Program-made: the position numbers and the translations under genes
Notes under the pieces: model-generated
Told to the model about the DNA's origin: nothing
Databases searched by the model: none
What the model saw: only the letters and a program-made list of their open reading frames with translations
NCBI GenBank assembly: GCA_025927475.1
Contig: JAICLL010000031.1
Span: 1 to 48,660 of the forward strand
Length of the DNA stretch: 48,660 nucleotides
From: Pirellulales bacterium
Lineage (GTDB): Bacteria; Planctomycetota; Planctomycetia; Pirellulales; JAICIG01
Reading direction: 5' to 3'
In this document: in pieces, positions 25,367-33,099 of the stretch
How positions within the stretch are numbered: the first letter of the stretch is position 1
Layout of the letters: every line of letters starts with the position of its first letter

Positions 25367-26517
25367 GTAATTCACCGGTTGATGGATGCACCACATGGAA
25401 TCATCAGCGCACGACCGATACCGCACTCGGTCTTCGATCGCTGTGCAGCCCTGGGGCGGCGTCGCACAACATGTGGTGGCCGTTTGTCGCCGCTGTGCTG
25501 GCCCTGTTCCTACGCGGCCCGCAGCTCGCCGCCGCCGACAACGCCGAAAGCTTTCTTGCCGCGCTACGAACAAAAGTCTCCGCCGCCGAAAGGGAAAAGC
25601 ACACGGCGATTGCCGGCCAAGACGGCTGGCTCTTTTTCATACCGGAGCTGCGGTCGCTCAGCGTCGGCCCGTTCTGGGGCGAATCGGCCACCAAGGTCAG
25701 CCGCTCGTCGAAGCCCGAATACGCCGACCCGTTGCCGGCAATCGTCGATTTCAACGATCAACTGAAGCAAGCGGGCATCGAGCTGTTGCTGGTTCCGGTG
25801 CCGGCCAAAGCGGCGATCTATCCCGAACGGCTCGATGCCAAGCTTGAAACGGCGGCGGGCGAGAAGCTCCGGTACGATCCCAAGCAGCGCCGGTTCTACG
25901 ATGTGCTCGGCCAGCGCGGCGTCGCCGTAGTCGACCTGCTGCCGCAGTTTCTCAAGCGCCGCGGCGACGGCAAGGCCGACCTGTATTGCCATACCGACAG
26001 TCATTGGTCGGGCGCGGCGGTGGCGCTGGCGGCGGAAATCGTCGCCGAGCAGGTGAAAGATCGGCCCTGGTGCAAGGAGCTTTCCAAATCGAAATACGAA
26101 ACGGAGTCGCGCGTCGTCGAGATCACCGGCGATCTGGCCCGCATGATCGACGAAGCCCAGCCCAAGCGAGAACGTTTGTCGCTGGTGTTCGTCGGCGCTC
26201 GGCAGGGCGAGGCGCTGGCTCCCATCGCGCCAGACCGCGACAGCCCGGTGCTCTTGATGGGCGACAGCCACACGCTGGTGTTTCACGATCCCGAGTTGTT
26301 TGCCAAGGGCGCGGGCTTGCCCGATCATTTCGCGTTGCGGCTGGGCATGCCGGTCGATCTGATCGGCGTGCGTGGCTCGGGCGCCACGACGACGCGCATC
26401 GAGCTGCTCCGCCGCCGCGATAATCTCAAAGGCAAAAAGTTGGTCATCTGGTGTTTTTCGTTCCGCGAGTTTACTGAGAGTTTTACCGGTTGGCGAAAGG
26501 TGCCGGTAATTCGTTGA
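25363..26517 (+). CDS. Second AlgX/AlgJ-like acetyltransferase
   Basis: Second SGNH-hydrolase-like acetylation protein, 384 residues. A hydrophobic segment MWWPFVAAVLALFLRG (about 37-52) ending near LAAAD is a signal peptide or anchor. It is preceded by an unusual hydrophilic stretch of about 36 residues, so the ATG at 25471 is an alternative start. The catalytic pattern is complete: GWLFFIPELRSLSVG, IELLLVPVPAKAAIYPE, YCHTDSHWSGAAVAL (Asp about 212, His about 214), VLLMGDSHTLVFHDPEL (Ser about 302), and KLVIWCFSFREFTES at the end. The ATG at 25363 overlaps the previous stop (ATGA) with GGAG upstream, which points to translational coupling. It lacks the C-terminal domain found in its partner. 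It probably handles a different step or site of polymer acetylation (inference). Confidence 0.88.
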   Translation: MSNSPVDGCTTWNHQRTTDTALGLRSLCSPGAASHNMWWPFVAAVLALFLRGPQLAAADNAESFLAALRTKVSAAEREKHTAIAGQDGWLFFIPELRSLSVGPFWGESATKVSRSSKPEYADPLPAIVDFNDQLKQAGIELLLVPVPAKAAIYPERLDAKLETAAGEKLRYDPKQRRFYDVLGQRGVAVVDLLPQFLKRRGDGKADLYCHTDSHWSGAAVALAAEIVAEQVKDRPWCKELSKSKYETESRVVEITGDLARMIDEAQPKRERLSLVFVGARQGEALAPIAPDRDSPVLLMGDSHTLVFHDPELFAKGAGLPDHFALRLGMPVDLIGVRGSGATTTRIELLRRRDNLKGKKLVIWCFSFREFTESFTGWRKVPVIR

Positions 26518-26570
26518 CTGATCCCAATCGATGTTGGCGCACAAAATGGATAGCATAGACGTTCGACGTC

Positions 26571-26650
26571 TGTAGGGAACGGACTCCGTGCCGTTCCGTG
26601 TCTGCGATTCGATGTCGCGCCGCCCCGCACGGCACGGCGTCCGTTCCCTA
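26571..26650. repeat. Dispersed repeat family 2, inverted pair
   Basis: TAGGGAACGGACTCCGTGCC (from 26573) and its inverted partner GGCACGGCGTCCGTTCCCTA (ending 26650) form a stem of about 23 bases around a loop of about 30 bases. It is preceded by GTTCGACGTC, as in the copy at 21942. Confidence 0.85.
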
Positions 26651-26684
26651 ATCGGTGTTGACGAGCATGTTCGGCAAATGCCCC

Positions 26685-26762
26685 GGTGGCTGGGGCAGAG
26701 CCTAAGCGATGCCCCCGGCTAGTCCGCTTCCGGGGCATCGGCAAGCCTCTGCCCCAGCCACC
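26685..26762. repeat. Dispersed repeat family 1, complete palindrome
   Basis: GGTGGCTGGGGCAGAG (26685-26700) pairs exactly with CTCTGCCCCAGCCACC (26747-26762), and GATGCCCC (26708-26715) pairs with GGGGCATC (26732-26739), leaving a 7-base internal mismatch on each side and a 16-base loop. This is the most complete copy in the window and defines the family. Confidence 0.88.
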
Positions 26763-26797
26763 AGCCGGGTAATGCGATTCGACGCCGCGCCGCCCCT

Positions 26798-26829
26798 CAC
26801 GGAACGGCACGGAGTCCGTTCCCTACAGA
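26798..26829. repeat. Dispersed repeat family 2, single arm
   Basis: CACGGAACGGCACGGAGTCC then GTTCCCTACAGA, the right-arm sequence of family 2. It sits 25 bases before a DUF1501 start codon. Confidence 0.8.
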
Positions 26830-26853
26830 CGCAATCCGCGATTCGAGGAAAAC

Positions 26854-28341
26854 ATGATTCCACTGCTCGGCTCGAAAAAGCGTCTTTGCGACGGCTTCTC
26901 GCGGCGCGACCTGCTGCATATTGGCGGGCTGGGCGCGTTCGGCCTGTCGGTCGATCTATTCACGCGGCTTAGCGCTTCGCAGGCGGCGGAGCCGTCGGCC
27001 GCGCATTTCGGCCGGGCCAAATCGTGTATCCTGCTGTTTCTGTTCGGCTCGCCTGCCCAGCACGAGACGTTCGACCCCAAGCCTGACGCGCCGGTCGAAA
27101 TCCAGGGCGAGATGAAACCGATCACCACCGTGGTGCCCGAGCTGCAAATCTGCGAACGATTGCCGCGCACCGCGCTGGTGATGGACCGCGTCACCGTGGT
27201 GCGCTCGATGACGCACCAGTATCCGCTGCACGGCGTGGCCTACGCGCTGACGGGCATGCCCACCTACAACCCGGCGATTGAAGACCAGCCGCGCGACCCG
27301 GCGCATTGGCCGTTTATCGGCTCGCTGGTCGATTACATCGAGTCGCAGCGAACCGGCGGGCGACTGCCCGAAATCCCGCGCAACATGGGCTTGCCCTGGC
27401 TGTTTGGCTCGCGCTCGACCGACAAGCCGCCCCTGTCGGGTCCGTACGCGGCGTTCCTGGGCCGGGCGTACGATCCGGTTTGGACCGCCTACGACGGAAA
27501 GCCGACGCGCGTCGTTCCCAAGCTGTCGCCCGGCCAGAGCTTCGATGTGCACGACCACTTTGCGGGCGTCGAACCAAGCGGGCGTTTCGGCCTGTCGGCC
27601 GAGCGTCAAGCCGACGTTTCCGCCGAGCGTCTTCAAGGGAGGCGCTCGCTGCTGGACCAGTTCGACGCGGCCCGCCAGGCGCTCGATGCCAGCGACGTGC
27701 AAACCTACGACCGGCAGCGGCAAGCCGCCTACACTCTGCTCAGCTCGCCAAAGATACGCGAGGCGCTCGATGTCCAGCGCGAGCCGGCCGCCGTGCGCGA
27801 GGAATACGGCATGACGATGTTCGGGCAGGCGGCCTTGGCGGCCCGGCGGCTGGTCGAAGCGGGCAGCAAGTTCGTCTCGGTTTTTTGGGACCCCGTGGGG
27901 CCGTATGGTATCAGCGTCTGGGACACGCACGCCAACCATTACCCACGGCTGAAAGATTACTTGCTGCCGGTGTTTGACCAAACCTACCCGGCCCTCATTC
28001 GCGACCTCGACCAGCGTGGTCTGCTCGACGAAACCTTGGTGCTGTGCCTCAGCGAGCACGGCCGCACGCCGAAGCTCAACAACACGCCCGGCAGTGGCCG
28101 AGAGCACTGGTCGCGCGCCTATTCGGCGGTGCTGGCGGGCGGCGGCGTGGCCCGCGGCAAAGTGGTGGGCCGCACCGACAAGATCGGCGGCGACGTCGAG
28201 CTCACGCCGGTCTCGCCCAAAGACATTCTGGCCACGGCGTTTCATCTGCTCGGCATCGATCCACACACGCTCATGTTCGACCGTCTGAATCGCCCGCTGC
28301 CCCTCGCCGGCAGCGGAGTCGTGCGCACAGAATTGTTCTGA
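26854..28341 (+). CDS. DUF1501 protein with twin-arginine signal (copy 2)
   Basis: DUF1501 family protein of 495 residues, predicted to be exported by Tat through FSRRDLLHIGGLGAFGLSVDL at about 15-35. Family landmarks follow: CILLFLFGSPAQHETFDPKPDAP, VVRSMTHQYPLHGVAYALTG, GSKFVSVFWDP, ISVWDTHANHYPRLKDYLLP, LCLSEHGRTPKLNNTPGSGREHW and ATAFHLLGIDPHT. The His/Asp-rich positions match the metal-binding layout of alkaline phosphatase-like folds, but no activity has been shown for the family. It is longer than the copy at 8892 by about 60 residues, mainly in the middle. AGGA lies 5 bases before the ATG. The next gene on the same strand begins 93 bases downstream and has its own candidate operator. 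Confidence 0.92.
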   Translation: MIPLLGSKKRLCDGFSRRDLLHIGGLGAFGLSVDLFTRLSASQAAEPSAAHFGRAKSCILLFLFGSPAQHETFDPKPDAPVEIQGEMKPITTVVPELQICERLPRTALVMDRVTVVRSMTHQYPLHGVAYALTGMPTYNPAIEDQPRDPAHWPFIGSLVDYIESQRTGGRLPEIPRNMGLPWLFGSRSTDKPPLSGPYAAFLGRAYDPVWTAYDGKPTRVVPKLSPGQSFDVHDHFAGVEPSGRFGLSAERQADVSAERLQGRRSLLDQFDAARQALDASDVQTYDRQRQAAYTLLSSPKIREALDVQREPAAVREEYGMTMFGQAALAARRLVEAGSKFVSVFWDPVGPYGISVWDTHANHYPRLKDYLLPVFDQTYPALIRDLDQRGLLDETLVLCLSEHGRTPKLNNTPGSGREHWSRAYSAVLAGGGVARGKVVGRTDKIGGDVELTPVSPKDILATAFHLLGIDPHTLMFDRLNRPLPLAGSGVVRTELF

Positions 28342-28354
28342 TCCGCTGCTCGGA

Positions 28355-28377
28355 CGCAAATCGACAAAAGTTTTACG
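28355..28377. promoter_or_regulatory. Candidate operator, copy 3 (CGCAAA-N11-TTTACG)
   Basis: CGCAAA, 11 bases including CAAAAG at the same position as in the other two copies, then TTTACG. A further TTTGCG follows at 28382-28387, giving a second possible half-site. It lies 57 bases before the GTG at 28435. About 20 of 25 bases match the copy at 19690. Confidence 0.55.
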
Positions 28378-28434
28378 CGACTTTGCGTTTCGCGCGCAAC
28401 ATTCTCGGCGACAAATAAGGTGAGGGAAGCGATC

Positions 28435-29364
28435 GTGCCTAAGATCTGCCTAATTGCGGCCATTGTTTTGTCGATGCCGGCCGCCGCGCGGGCCGTGCCG
28501 CCGGAGTACCGCGTCGAGGGCGGCCGGTTGATCGTCGCGAATGTTTCGCCCGATTGCCCGATGATTTATGACAACGACTGGTGGCAAGACGTGCCCGACG
28601 CCGCGTACCTTTGGGCCAAGACCAGTCTCGGAAAGTGCGACCTGCGCGGCAATATCATCACGCGCTGCACCTTCCGCTGGGAAAAAGGCTACGCTCATCA
28701 ACTGCAAGAACAGCTTGACGACTGTCGCAAGCTGTTGCGGCTGGCGCGCGAGAGTGGGCTGCGAAACATCCCCGATCCGGTGCTTGGCGCCGAACAGTCC
28801 CTGCGACGCCCGAAAAGCGGCAAGATCGAAGACACGCAAATTGCCCAGAGCACAGGCAGCGAGCTGATTGTCTCCGAAGCCCGCAAGGCCACGCCGCAAC
28901 GACCGCTGCTGGTGTTTGTGGGCGGTTCTTGTACGACCATGGCGACGGCTTATTTGAGCGATCCGTCGCTGGTCGACCGCACGATCGTCTTTCAGATCGA
29001 CGGCGGCGGCTACAACGGCAGCGACGGTTGGGCGTGGCAGATCGTGATGAAGCGTTGCCGGTTTGCCAACTGGGCACGAGGCTATTTTTGGGACAAAGTC
29101 AACACCTGGAAACCCGATCGATTCGCCGAATTGCCCAAAAACCCGCTCGGTGATTTCCTGCGGCACTACGCGGTCGAAGGGCACGGCAAGGCGAACCAGT
29201 GGGGCGACGGACCTTGGATTTTTTATACATTCGATCATCGCTGCTTGAAGGACGCGGAAGATTATGACGGCCTGGCGATCACGGTGCCCCGCGGTGGGAC
29301 GGATGTGAAAGCCATCGAAGATGAGTTCTTCGATACCATGACGATGTCCGGCGGCGGGCGATGA
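28435..29364 (+). CDS. Secreted nucleoside-hydrolase-like protein
   Basis: Exported 309-residue protein distantly like inosine-uridine nucleoside hydrolases. A signal peptide (PKICLIAAIVLSMPAAARA) is followed by SPDCPMIYDNDWWQDVPDAAYLWA, where DND-W-Q-D stands at the place of the family's calcium-binding DxDPGxDD loop. Then come WEKGYAHQLQEQLDDCRKLL, RPLLVFVGGSCTTMATAYLSDP (compare the xxxGPLTNxA region of true hydrolases), TIVFQIDGGGYNGSDGWAWQIVMKR and WIFYTFDHRC. The metal loop is altered, so ribohydrolase activity is uncertain. The GTG at 28435 has GAGGGAAG upstream and gives a clean signal peptide; the GTG at 28420 is less likely. A copy of the 23-bp motif lies just upstream. Confidence 0.65.
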   Translation: MPKICLIAAIVLSMPAAARAVPPEYRVEGGRLIVANVSPDCPMIYDNDWWQDVPDAAYLWAKTSLGKCDLRGNIITRCTFRWEKGYAHQLQEQLDDCRKLLRLARESGLRNIPDPVLGAEQSLRRPKSGKIEDTQIAQSTGSELIVSEARKATPQRPLLVFVGGSCTTMATAYLSDPSLVDRTIVFQIDGGGYNGSDGWAWQIVMKRCRFANWARGYFWDKVNTWKPDRFAELPKNPLGDFLRHYAVEGHGKANQWGDGPWIFYTFDHRCLKDAEDYDGLAITVPRGGTDVKAIEDEFFDTMTMSGGGR

Positions 29365-29440
29365 TCGGCACAAATGCGCAACCATGCGGCGATTATTTGC
29401 CGCGATGGCAACAGAGTCACTGTGCGGTCCGTGGCGTGAT

Positions 29441-30058
29441 TCAGTCCGCGTTGAAGACGTCGGCTACGTCCACTGCGAATCCCTCCAACATCAGAGAAGC
29501 GGCCGATTGGCCCCGCTGCAAAGTGCCCGCGTAAACATAGCTGCCGCCCTGAAGCGTCAGAACGGTGATGGTTTCGTTCTCGGGATTCACGATCCAGTAT
29601 TCCGCAACGCCGCCCTCGGCGTAATCGCCCCGCTTGTCGATCAGATCGCGGCTGGGCTTGTCGGGACTAACGACTTCCAATGCCAGATCGGCGCCGGTCC
29701 AAAAGCGGTTTTGGCGACGCGGGTCGCTCGCTAATCGCACCAGCAGCAGGTCCGGCTCACGAAATTTGCCAGGTCGGATTTGCAGCCGCAAGGGGGCGAA
29801 GCGGACTTTGCCGCCGCGCGGTCGAAGGAAGCCGGCAAACGCTTCATACAAGAAAGCCAAAATCGCTTGATGGCGGTCGGTCGGCACGGGAAGCGGCTCC
29901 AGACTGCCGTCGGTAAACTCGATCAGCCGGTTCGTGTGATCCGTCATCGCTAGGTATTGCTCTTCGGTCCACGCGCCCTGGCGCGGCATTACGTCGAACA
30001 AGAAATCTTTCCACGCCCGCGGCGAGAACTCGCTCGTAGAATCTGAGGCGGCGGACAT
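29441..30058 (-). CDS. Uma2 family (DUF820) putative nuclease-fold protein
   Basis: Member of the Uma2/DUF820 family with a restriction-endonuclease-like PD-(D/E)XK fold, 205 residues. Visible landmarks: WTEEQYLAMTDHTNRLIEFTDGSLEPLP, HQAILAFLYEAFAGFL, FREPDLLLVRLASDPRR (conserved Asp), GADLALEVVSPDKPSRDLIDKRGDYAEGGVAEYWIVNPE (conserved Glu and the DKxxDY segment) and ITVLTLQGGSYV. The biological role of this very common family is unknown; many copies are tied to mobile DNA. It runs opposite to its neighbours. The promoter TTGAAG-N16-TATAAT lies upstream (30112-30139). Confidence 0.92.
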   Translation of the reverse strand: MSAASDSTSEFSPRAWKDFLFDVMPRQGAWTEEQYLAMTDHTNRLIEFTDGSLEPLPVPTDRHQAILAFLYEAFAGFLRPRGGKVRFAPLRLQIRPGKFREPDLLLVRLASDPRRQNRFWTGADLALEVVSPDKPSRDLIDKRGDYAEGGVAEYWIVNPENETITVLTLQGGSYVYAGTLQRGQSAASLMLEGFAVDVADVFNAD

Positions 30059-30111
30059 GGTGCTTGAGGCGGTGTGCTTGAGTCGGTTTGATACGGTATC
30101 TGCTGCCCGTT

Positions 30112-30139
30112 ATTATAAGTCGGTCGCCACCGTCTTCAA
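30112..30139 (-). promoter_or_regulatory. Sigma70-like promoter of the Uma2 gene
   Basis: On the minus strand, TTGAAG (30134-30139), 16 bases, then a perfect TATAAT (30112-30117), 53 bases before the ATG at 30058. Confidence 0.5.
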
Positions 30140-30270
30140 AGAGCGGCCAACTTCGCGGAGTGAACGAGCCGACCATGATCGATCGCGCGAGTTTTCGTTT
30201 GATTTTTTGCTTGAGACCTCTTTCGCGCTTCATGACGTTCCTTTCTAGAGAATCGGTGCAACCGGTGGAA

Positions 30271-31635
30271 ATGAGGGTTTCGATTCTGTGCCGACCGCGA
30301 CACCGCCGCGCGCCGCGCCGGGCCGCCGCACGACGGCACGCGCCATCGCCCGCCGGACCGCTATTCGTATTATTGCTAGCGCTGATCTCCGCCTCGCGCG
30401 GCGAAGATTGGCCGCACTGGCGCGGTTCGTACCGCAACGATCTAACCGCCGAACCGTCGCGCTGGAAAGACGGACCATGGCTGCACGACAAGCCGCTTTG
30501 GCAAGCGGCGGTTGGCGAAGGAGGCACTTCGCCGCTGGTCGCCGGCGGACGGCTATATGTCATGGGCTGGCAGGATGGGCACGATCAGGTCCGCTGCCTG
30601 GACGCCAAGACCGGCACGCCCGTCTGGAGCACGTCGTACCGCTGCCCACAATTTGCCCGTTACGCGGTTGGCGACAAGAACGCTTATTCGGGACCCACGT
30701 CGACGCCCGAGTACGACGCGGAAACGGGCTGTCTCTATACGTTAAGCTGCGACGGCGACTTGAACGGTTGGGACACCGCCCATCAAGGCAAGCGATTGTG
30801 GGGCATGAACCTCTACGACCGGTTCGGCGTCGGGCAGCGGCCGGCCAGCAAGCTCGAACTCGACGACTTGCGCGACTACGGTTACACGACGGCGCCTTAT
30901 GTTCACGGCGATTGGCTGCTGGTCGAGGTCGGCGCCAACGACGGTCTGCTGGTGGCGTTCGATAAGCAGACGGGCGAGCGCCGTTGGGCTTCGCAGTACG
31001 GCGGGCCGGCGGGCCACACCGGCGGTTTCGCCCCAATCACGGTGGCGGGCGTGCCGTGCGTCGCGCTGCTCGCGCTCGATCACCTCGTGGTGGTGCGGCT
31101 CGATGGCGGCCACGAGGGCCAGACCGTCGCAACCTATCCCTGGAAGACAGCCTGGGCCAATAACGTGCTCACGCCGGCGGTGCGCGACGACTGCGTCCTG
31201 ATCAGCGCTTGGCACACGCATCGCTCGCTTTGCAAGTTGAAGATCACACTGGGCGGCGCCGAGAGCTTGTGGGAACAGCCGTGCGCTTCGCACGTGGGCA
31301 GCCCGGTGATTCAGGACGATTCGATCTATCTGGCCGGCGAACGGTTGGCGTGCTTCGACTGGGCGACGGGCCGGCTCGTGTGGGAAGGCGGATCGTATGG
31401 CAACGGCGGGGCCTGCATCGTCACCGGCGACGACAAATTGATTGTCTCCAGCGATCGGGGCATGATCGCCTTGGTGGAGAGCGCCAGAAGCTCGCCCGGC
31501 GAATACCGGCAGCTTGCGCGGCTGGCGCATCTCTTCTCGGGCGGGCAATCGTGGCCGCACCCGGCGCTTGCCGACGGGCTGCTGTACTGCAAAGACCGGC
31601 AGGGAAACCTGAAGTGCCTTGAGTCGCCGAAATGA
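30271..31635 (+). CDS. Secreted PQQ-like beta-propeller protein
   Basis: Exported 454-residue protein with a PQQ/BamB-type propeller. The N-terminus is Arg-rich (CRPRHRRAPRRAAARRH) and then hydrophobic (GPLFVLLLALISAS), a signal peptide ending near SRG-ED. The first blade begins DWPHWRGSYRNDLTAEPSRW, the standard planctomycete PQQ-protein opening. Later blades show RLYVMGWQDGHDQVRCLDAKTGTPVW, GCLYTLSCDGDLNGWDTAHQGKRLW, GLLVAFDKQTGERRWAS and LACFDWATGRLVWEG. No PQQ cofactor-binding dehydrogenase residues can be claimed; most relatives are structural or binding proteins. The frame is open back to 30088. The ATG at 30271 has GGTGG just before it and keeps the signal peptide short. An ATG at 30232 is an alternative. 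Confidence 0.82.
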   Translation: MRVSILCRPRHRRAPRRAAARRHAPSPAGPLFVLLLALISASRGEDWPHWRGSYRNDLTAEPSRWKDGPWLHDKPLWQAAVGEGGTSPLVAGGRLYVMGWQDGHDQVRCLDAKTGTPVWSTSYRCPQFARYAVGDKNAYSGPTSTPEYDAETGCLYTLSCDGDLNGWDTAHQGKRLWGMNLYDRFGVGQRPASKLELDDLRDYGYTTAPYVHGDWLLVEVGANDGLLVAFDKQTGERRWASQYGGPAGHTGGFAPITVAGVPCVALLALDHLVVVRLDGGHEGQTVATYPWKTAWANNVLTPAVRDDCVLISAWHTHRSLCKLKITLGGAESLWEQPCASHVGSPVIQDDSIYLAGERLACFDWATGRLVWEGGSYGNGGACIVTGDDKLIVSSDRGMIALVESARSSPGEYRQLARLAHLFSGGQSWPHPALADGLLYCKDRQGNLKCLESPK

Positions 31636-31820
31636 TCCGATGAGCCGGCGCGGTTCTTCGTGGCTTTGGCTTACGTCGGTCGCTTTCCGTGGTGACTTTG
31701 GTTCCGGCCGGCGACGGCTTATCCTACCTAAGAATCGATCCGAGGACCGGCATTGTGCTGCGGGCGACCCGTCCGCCGGCTGGACTTCGGTGGGCTCTGA
31801 GTTACGCTACACGATCACTC

Positions 31821-32867
31821 ATGAATAACATCCCACGACAATCGAACCTCGCAATATCGTCGTTTTTGATTACGGCGGCCGCGCTCGCTTTCGCATCGGC
31901 AGCGCCAGCGGCCGATGCCCCGGCATCGCGGACGGCTCTGGGCGTCGAAGGCGCCGCGTTCACCATCAACGGCCAGCCGACGTTTTTGCTCGGTGCCAGC
32001 TACTACGGCGGACTGGGCGCCCCCGACGACGCACGACGGCAGGACTTCAACGAGATGCGCGCGTGCGGCTTCAATTGGATTCGGGTGTGGGTCACCTGGG
32101 CGGCCTTCGGCGGCGATATCTCAGCGGTCGACCCGACCACCGGCGAGCCGCGACAACCCTATCTCGACGTGCTCAAAAGAGTTGTGGCCGACTGCGACCA
32201 GCGGGGCATGATCGTCGATGTCACGCTCTCGCGCGGCAAAACCGACTCCGGGCCGCCGCGTCTGCCCACTCACGAAGCGCACCGGGTCGCCGTGCGGACG
32301 CTTGTCGAATCGCTCAAGCCCTATCGCAATTGCTATCTCGACCTGTCGAATGAACGAAACATCGGCGACTCGCGGCATACATCGATCGACGAATTACGCG
32401 ATTTGCGCGAGTTGGTTCGCGCGCTCGATGCCCAGCGCCTGGTTACCGCCTCGCACGGGGGCGACATCGGCGGCGATGAGCTGCGTGCTTACGTGCGGGA
32501 AGTGGGAGTCGATTTCATCACGCCACACCGCCCGCGGGCGGCTTCATCGCCCGGGCGAACTGAGCCCAAGACGCGCGAGTATCTGGCAGCAATGCTTGAA
32601 TTGGATCGCGTCGTGCCCGTGCATTATCAAGAGCCGTTTCGTCGCGGTTACGATCAGGGTTGGCGCCCCTCTTCCGACGATTTTTCGACCGACCTGGCCC
32701 AAGCGCGAGCCGGCGGCGCCGCCGGCTGGTGTTTTCACAACGGCGACCAGCGCGGCGCCGCCGAAGGGCGTCCGCGCCGCTCGTTCGATTTGCGCGAGCA
32801 GGGGCTGTTCGAGCAACTCGACACCGAAGAACGCAAGTTCATCGCGCGGCTCCGGGGCGGAGATTGA
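31821..32867 (+). CDS. Secreted clan GH-A-like glycoside hydrolase
   Basis: Probable exported TIM-barrel glycosidase, 348 residues. The signal peptide is SNLAISSFLITAAALAFASAAPA. The barrel begins FTINGQPTFLLGASYYGGLG and FNEMRACGFNWIRVWVTWAAF, typical of cellulase-like families in clan GH-A. The pair DLSNERNIG (candidate acid/base Glu about 178) and PVHYQEPF (candidate nucleophile Glu about 271) fits the strand-4 and strand-7 glutamates of that clan. GAAGWCFHNGDQRGA near the end resembles the strand-8 Trp region. Specificity cannot be assigned, and activity depends on both glutamates being correctly placed. The upstream 185 bases hold no visible gene. The ATG at 31821 gives the intact signal peptide although the frame opens earlier. 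Confidence 0.72.
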   Translation: MNNIPRQSNLAISSFLITAAALAFASAAPAADAPASRTALGVEGAAFTINGQPTFLLGASYYGGLGAPDDARRQDFNEMRACGFNWIRVWVTWAAFGGDISAVDPTTGEPRQPYLDVLKRVVADCDQRGMIVDVTLSRGKTDSGPPRLPTHEAHRVAVRTLVESLKPYRNCYLDLSNERNIGDSRHTSIDELRDLRELVRALDAQRLVTASHGGDIGGDELRAYVREVGVDFITPHRPRAASSPGRTEPKTREYLAAMLELDRVVPVHYQEPFRRGYDQGWRPSSDDFSTDLAQARAGGAAGWCFHNGDQRGAAEGRPRRSFDLREQGLFEQLDTEERKFIARLRGGD

Positions 32868-32893
32868 GCACCGACGCCGGTTGGGCGATACTG

Positions 32894-33010
32894 TAGGAGA
32901 CTTCACAGAGATTTTCTCCGGAGGGGACCACGGATAACTCGGATGGGCACGGATACGACGAAGTTTTGGTTTTCTATCCGCGCCCATCCGCGATATCCGT
33001 AGTCTCCTTA
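32894..33010. repeat. Intergenic palindrome, family 4
   Basis: Arms 32930-32955 (ACGGATAACTCGGATGGGCA...) and 32975-33000 pair at 23 of 26 bases around a 19-base loop. An outer TAGGAGACT (32894-32902) pairs with AGTCTCCTTA (33001-33010). It lies between the GH-A-like gene and the serine hydrolase fusion. Only one copy is in the window. Confidence 0.8.
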
Positions 33011-33099
33011 GAATCTTGCGATTACGCCCGAAGGGTGTCGTTTTTTCGGCCGGGCGAAGCATACACGCTTTGCCGGGCTATCTAAAACAAAGGACAGAG

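Larger units (their letters stand above)
26518..26853. other. Repeat-filled intergenic region
   Basis: The 336 bases hold, in order, an inverted pair of repeat family 2 (26571-26650), a full palindrome of family 1 (26685-26762) and a single arm of family 2 (26798-26829). No gene is visible. The end (GAGGAAAAC) supplies the ribosome site of the next gene. Confidence 0.85.
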
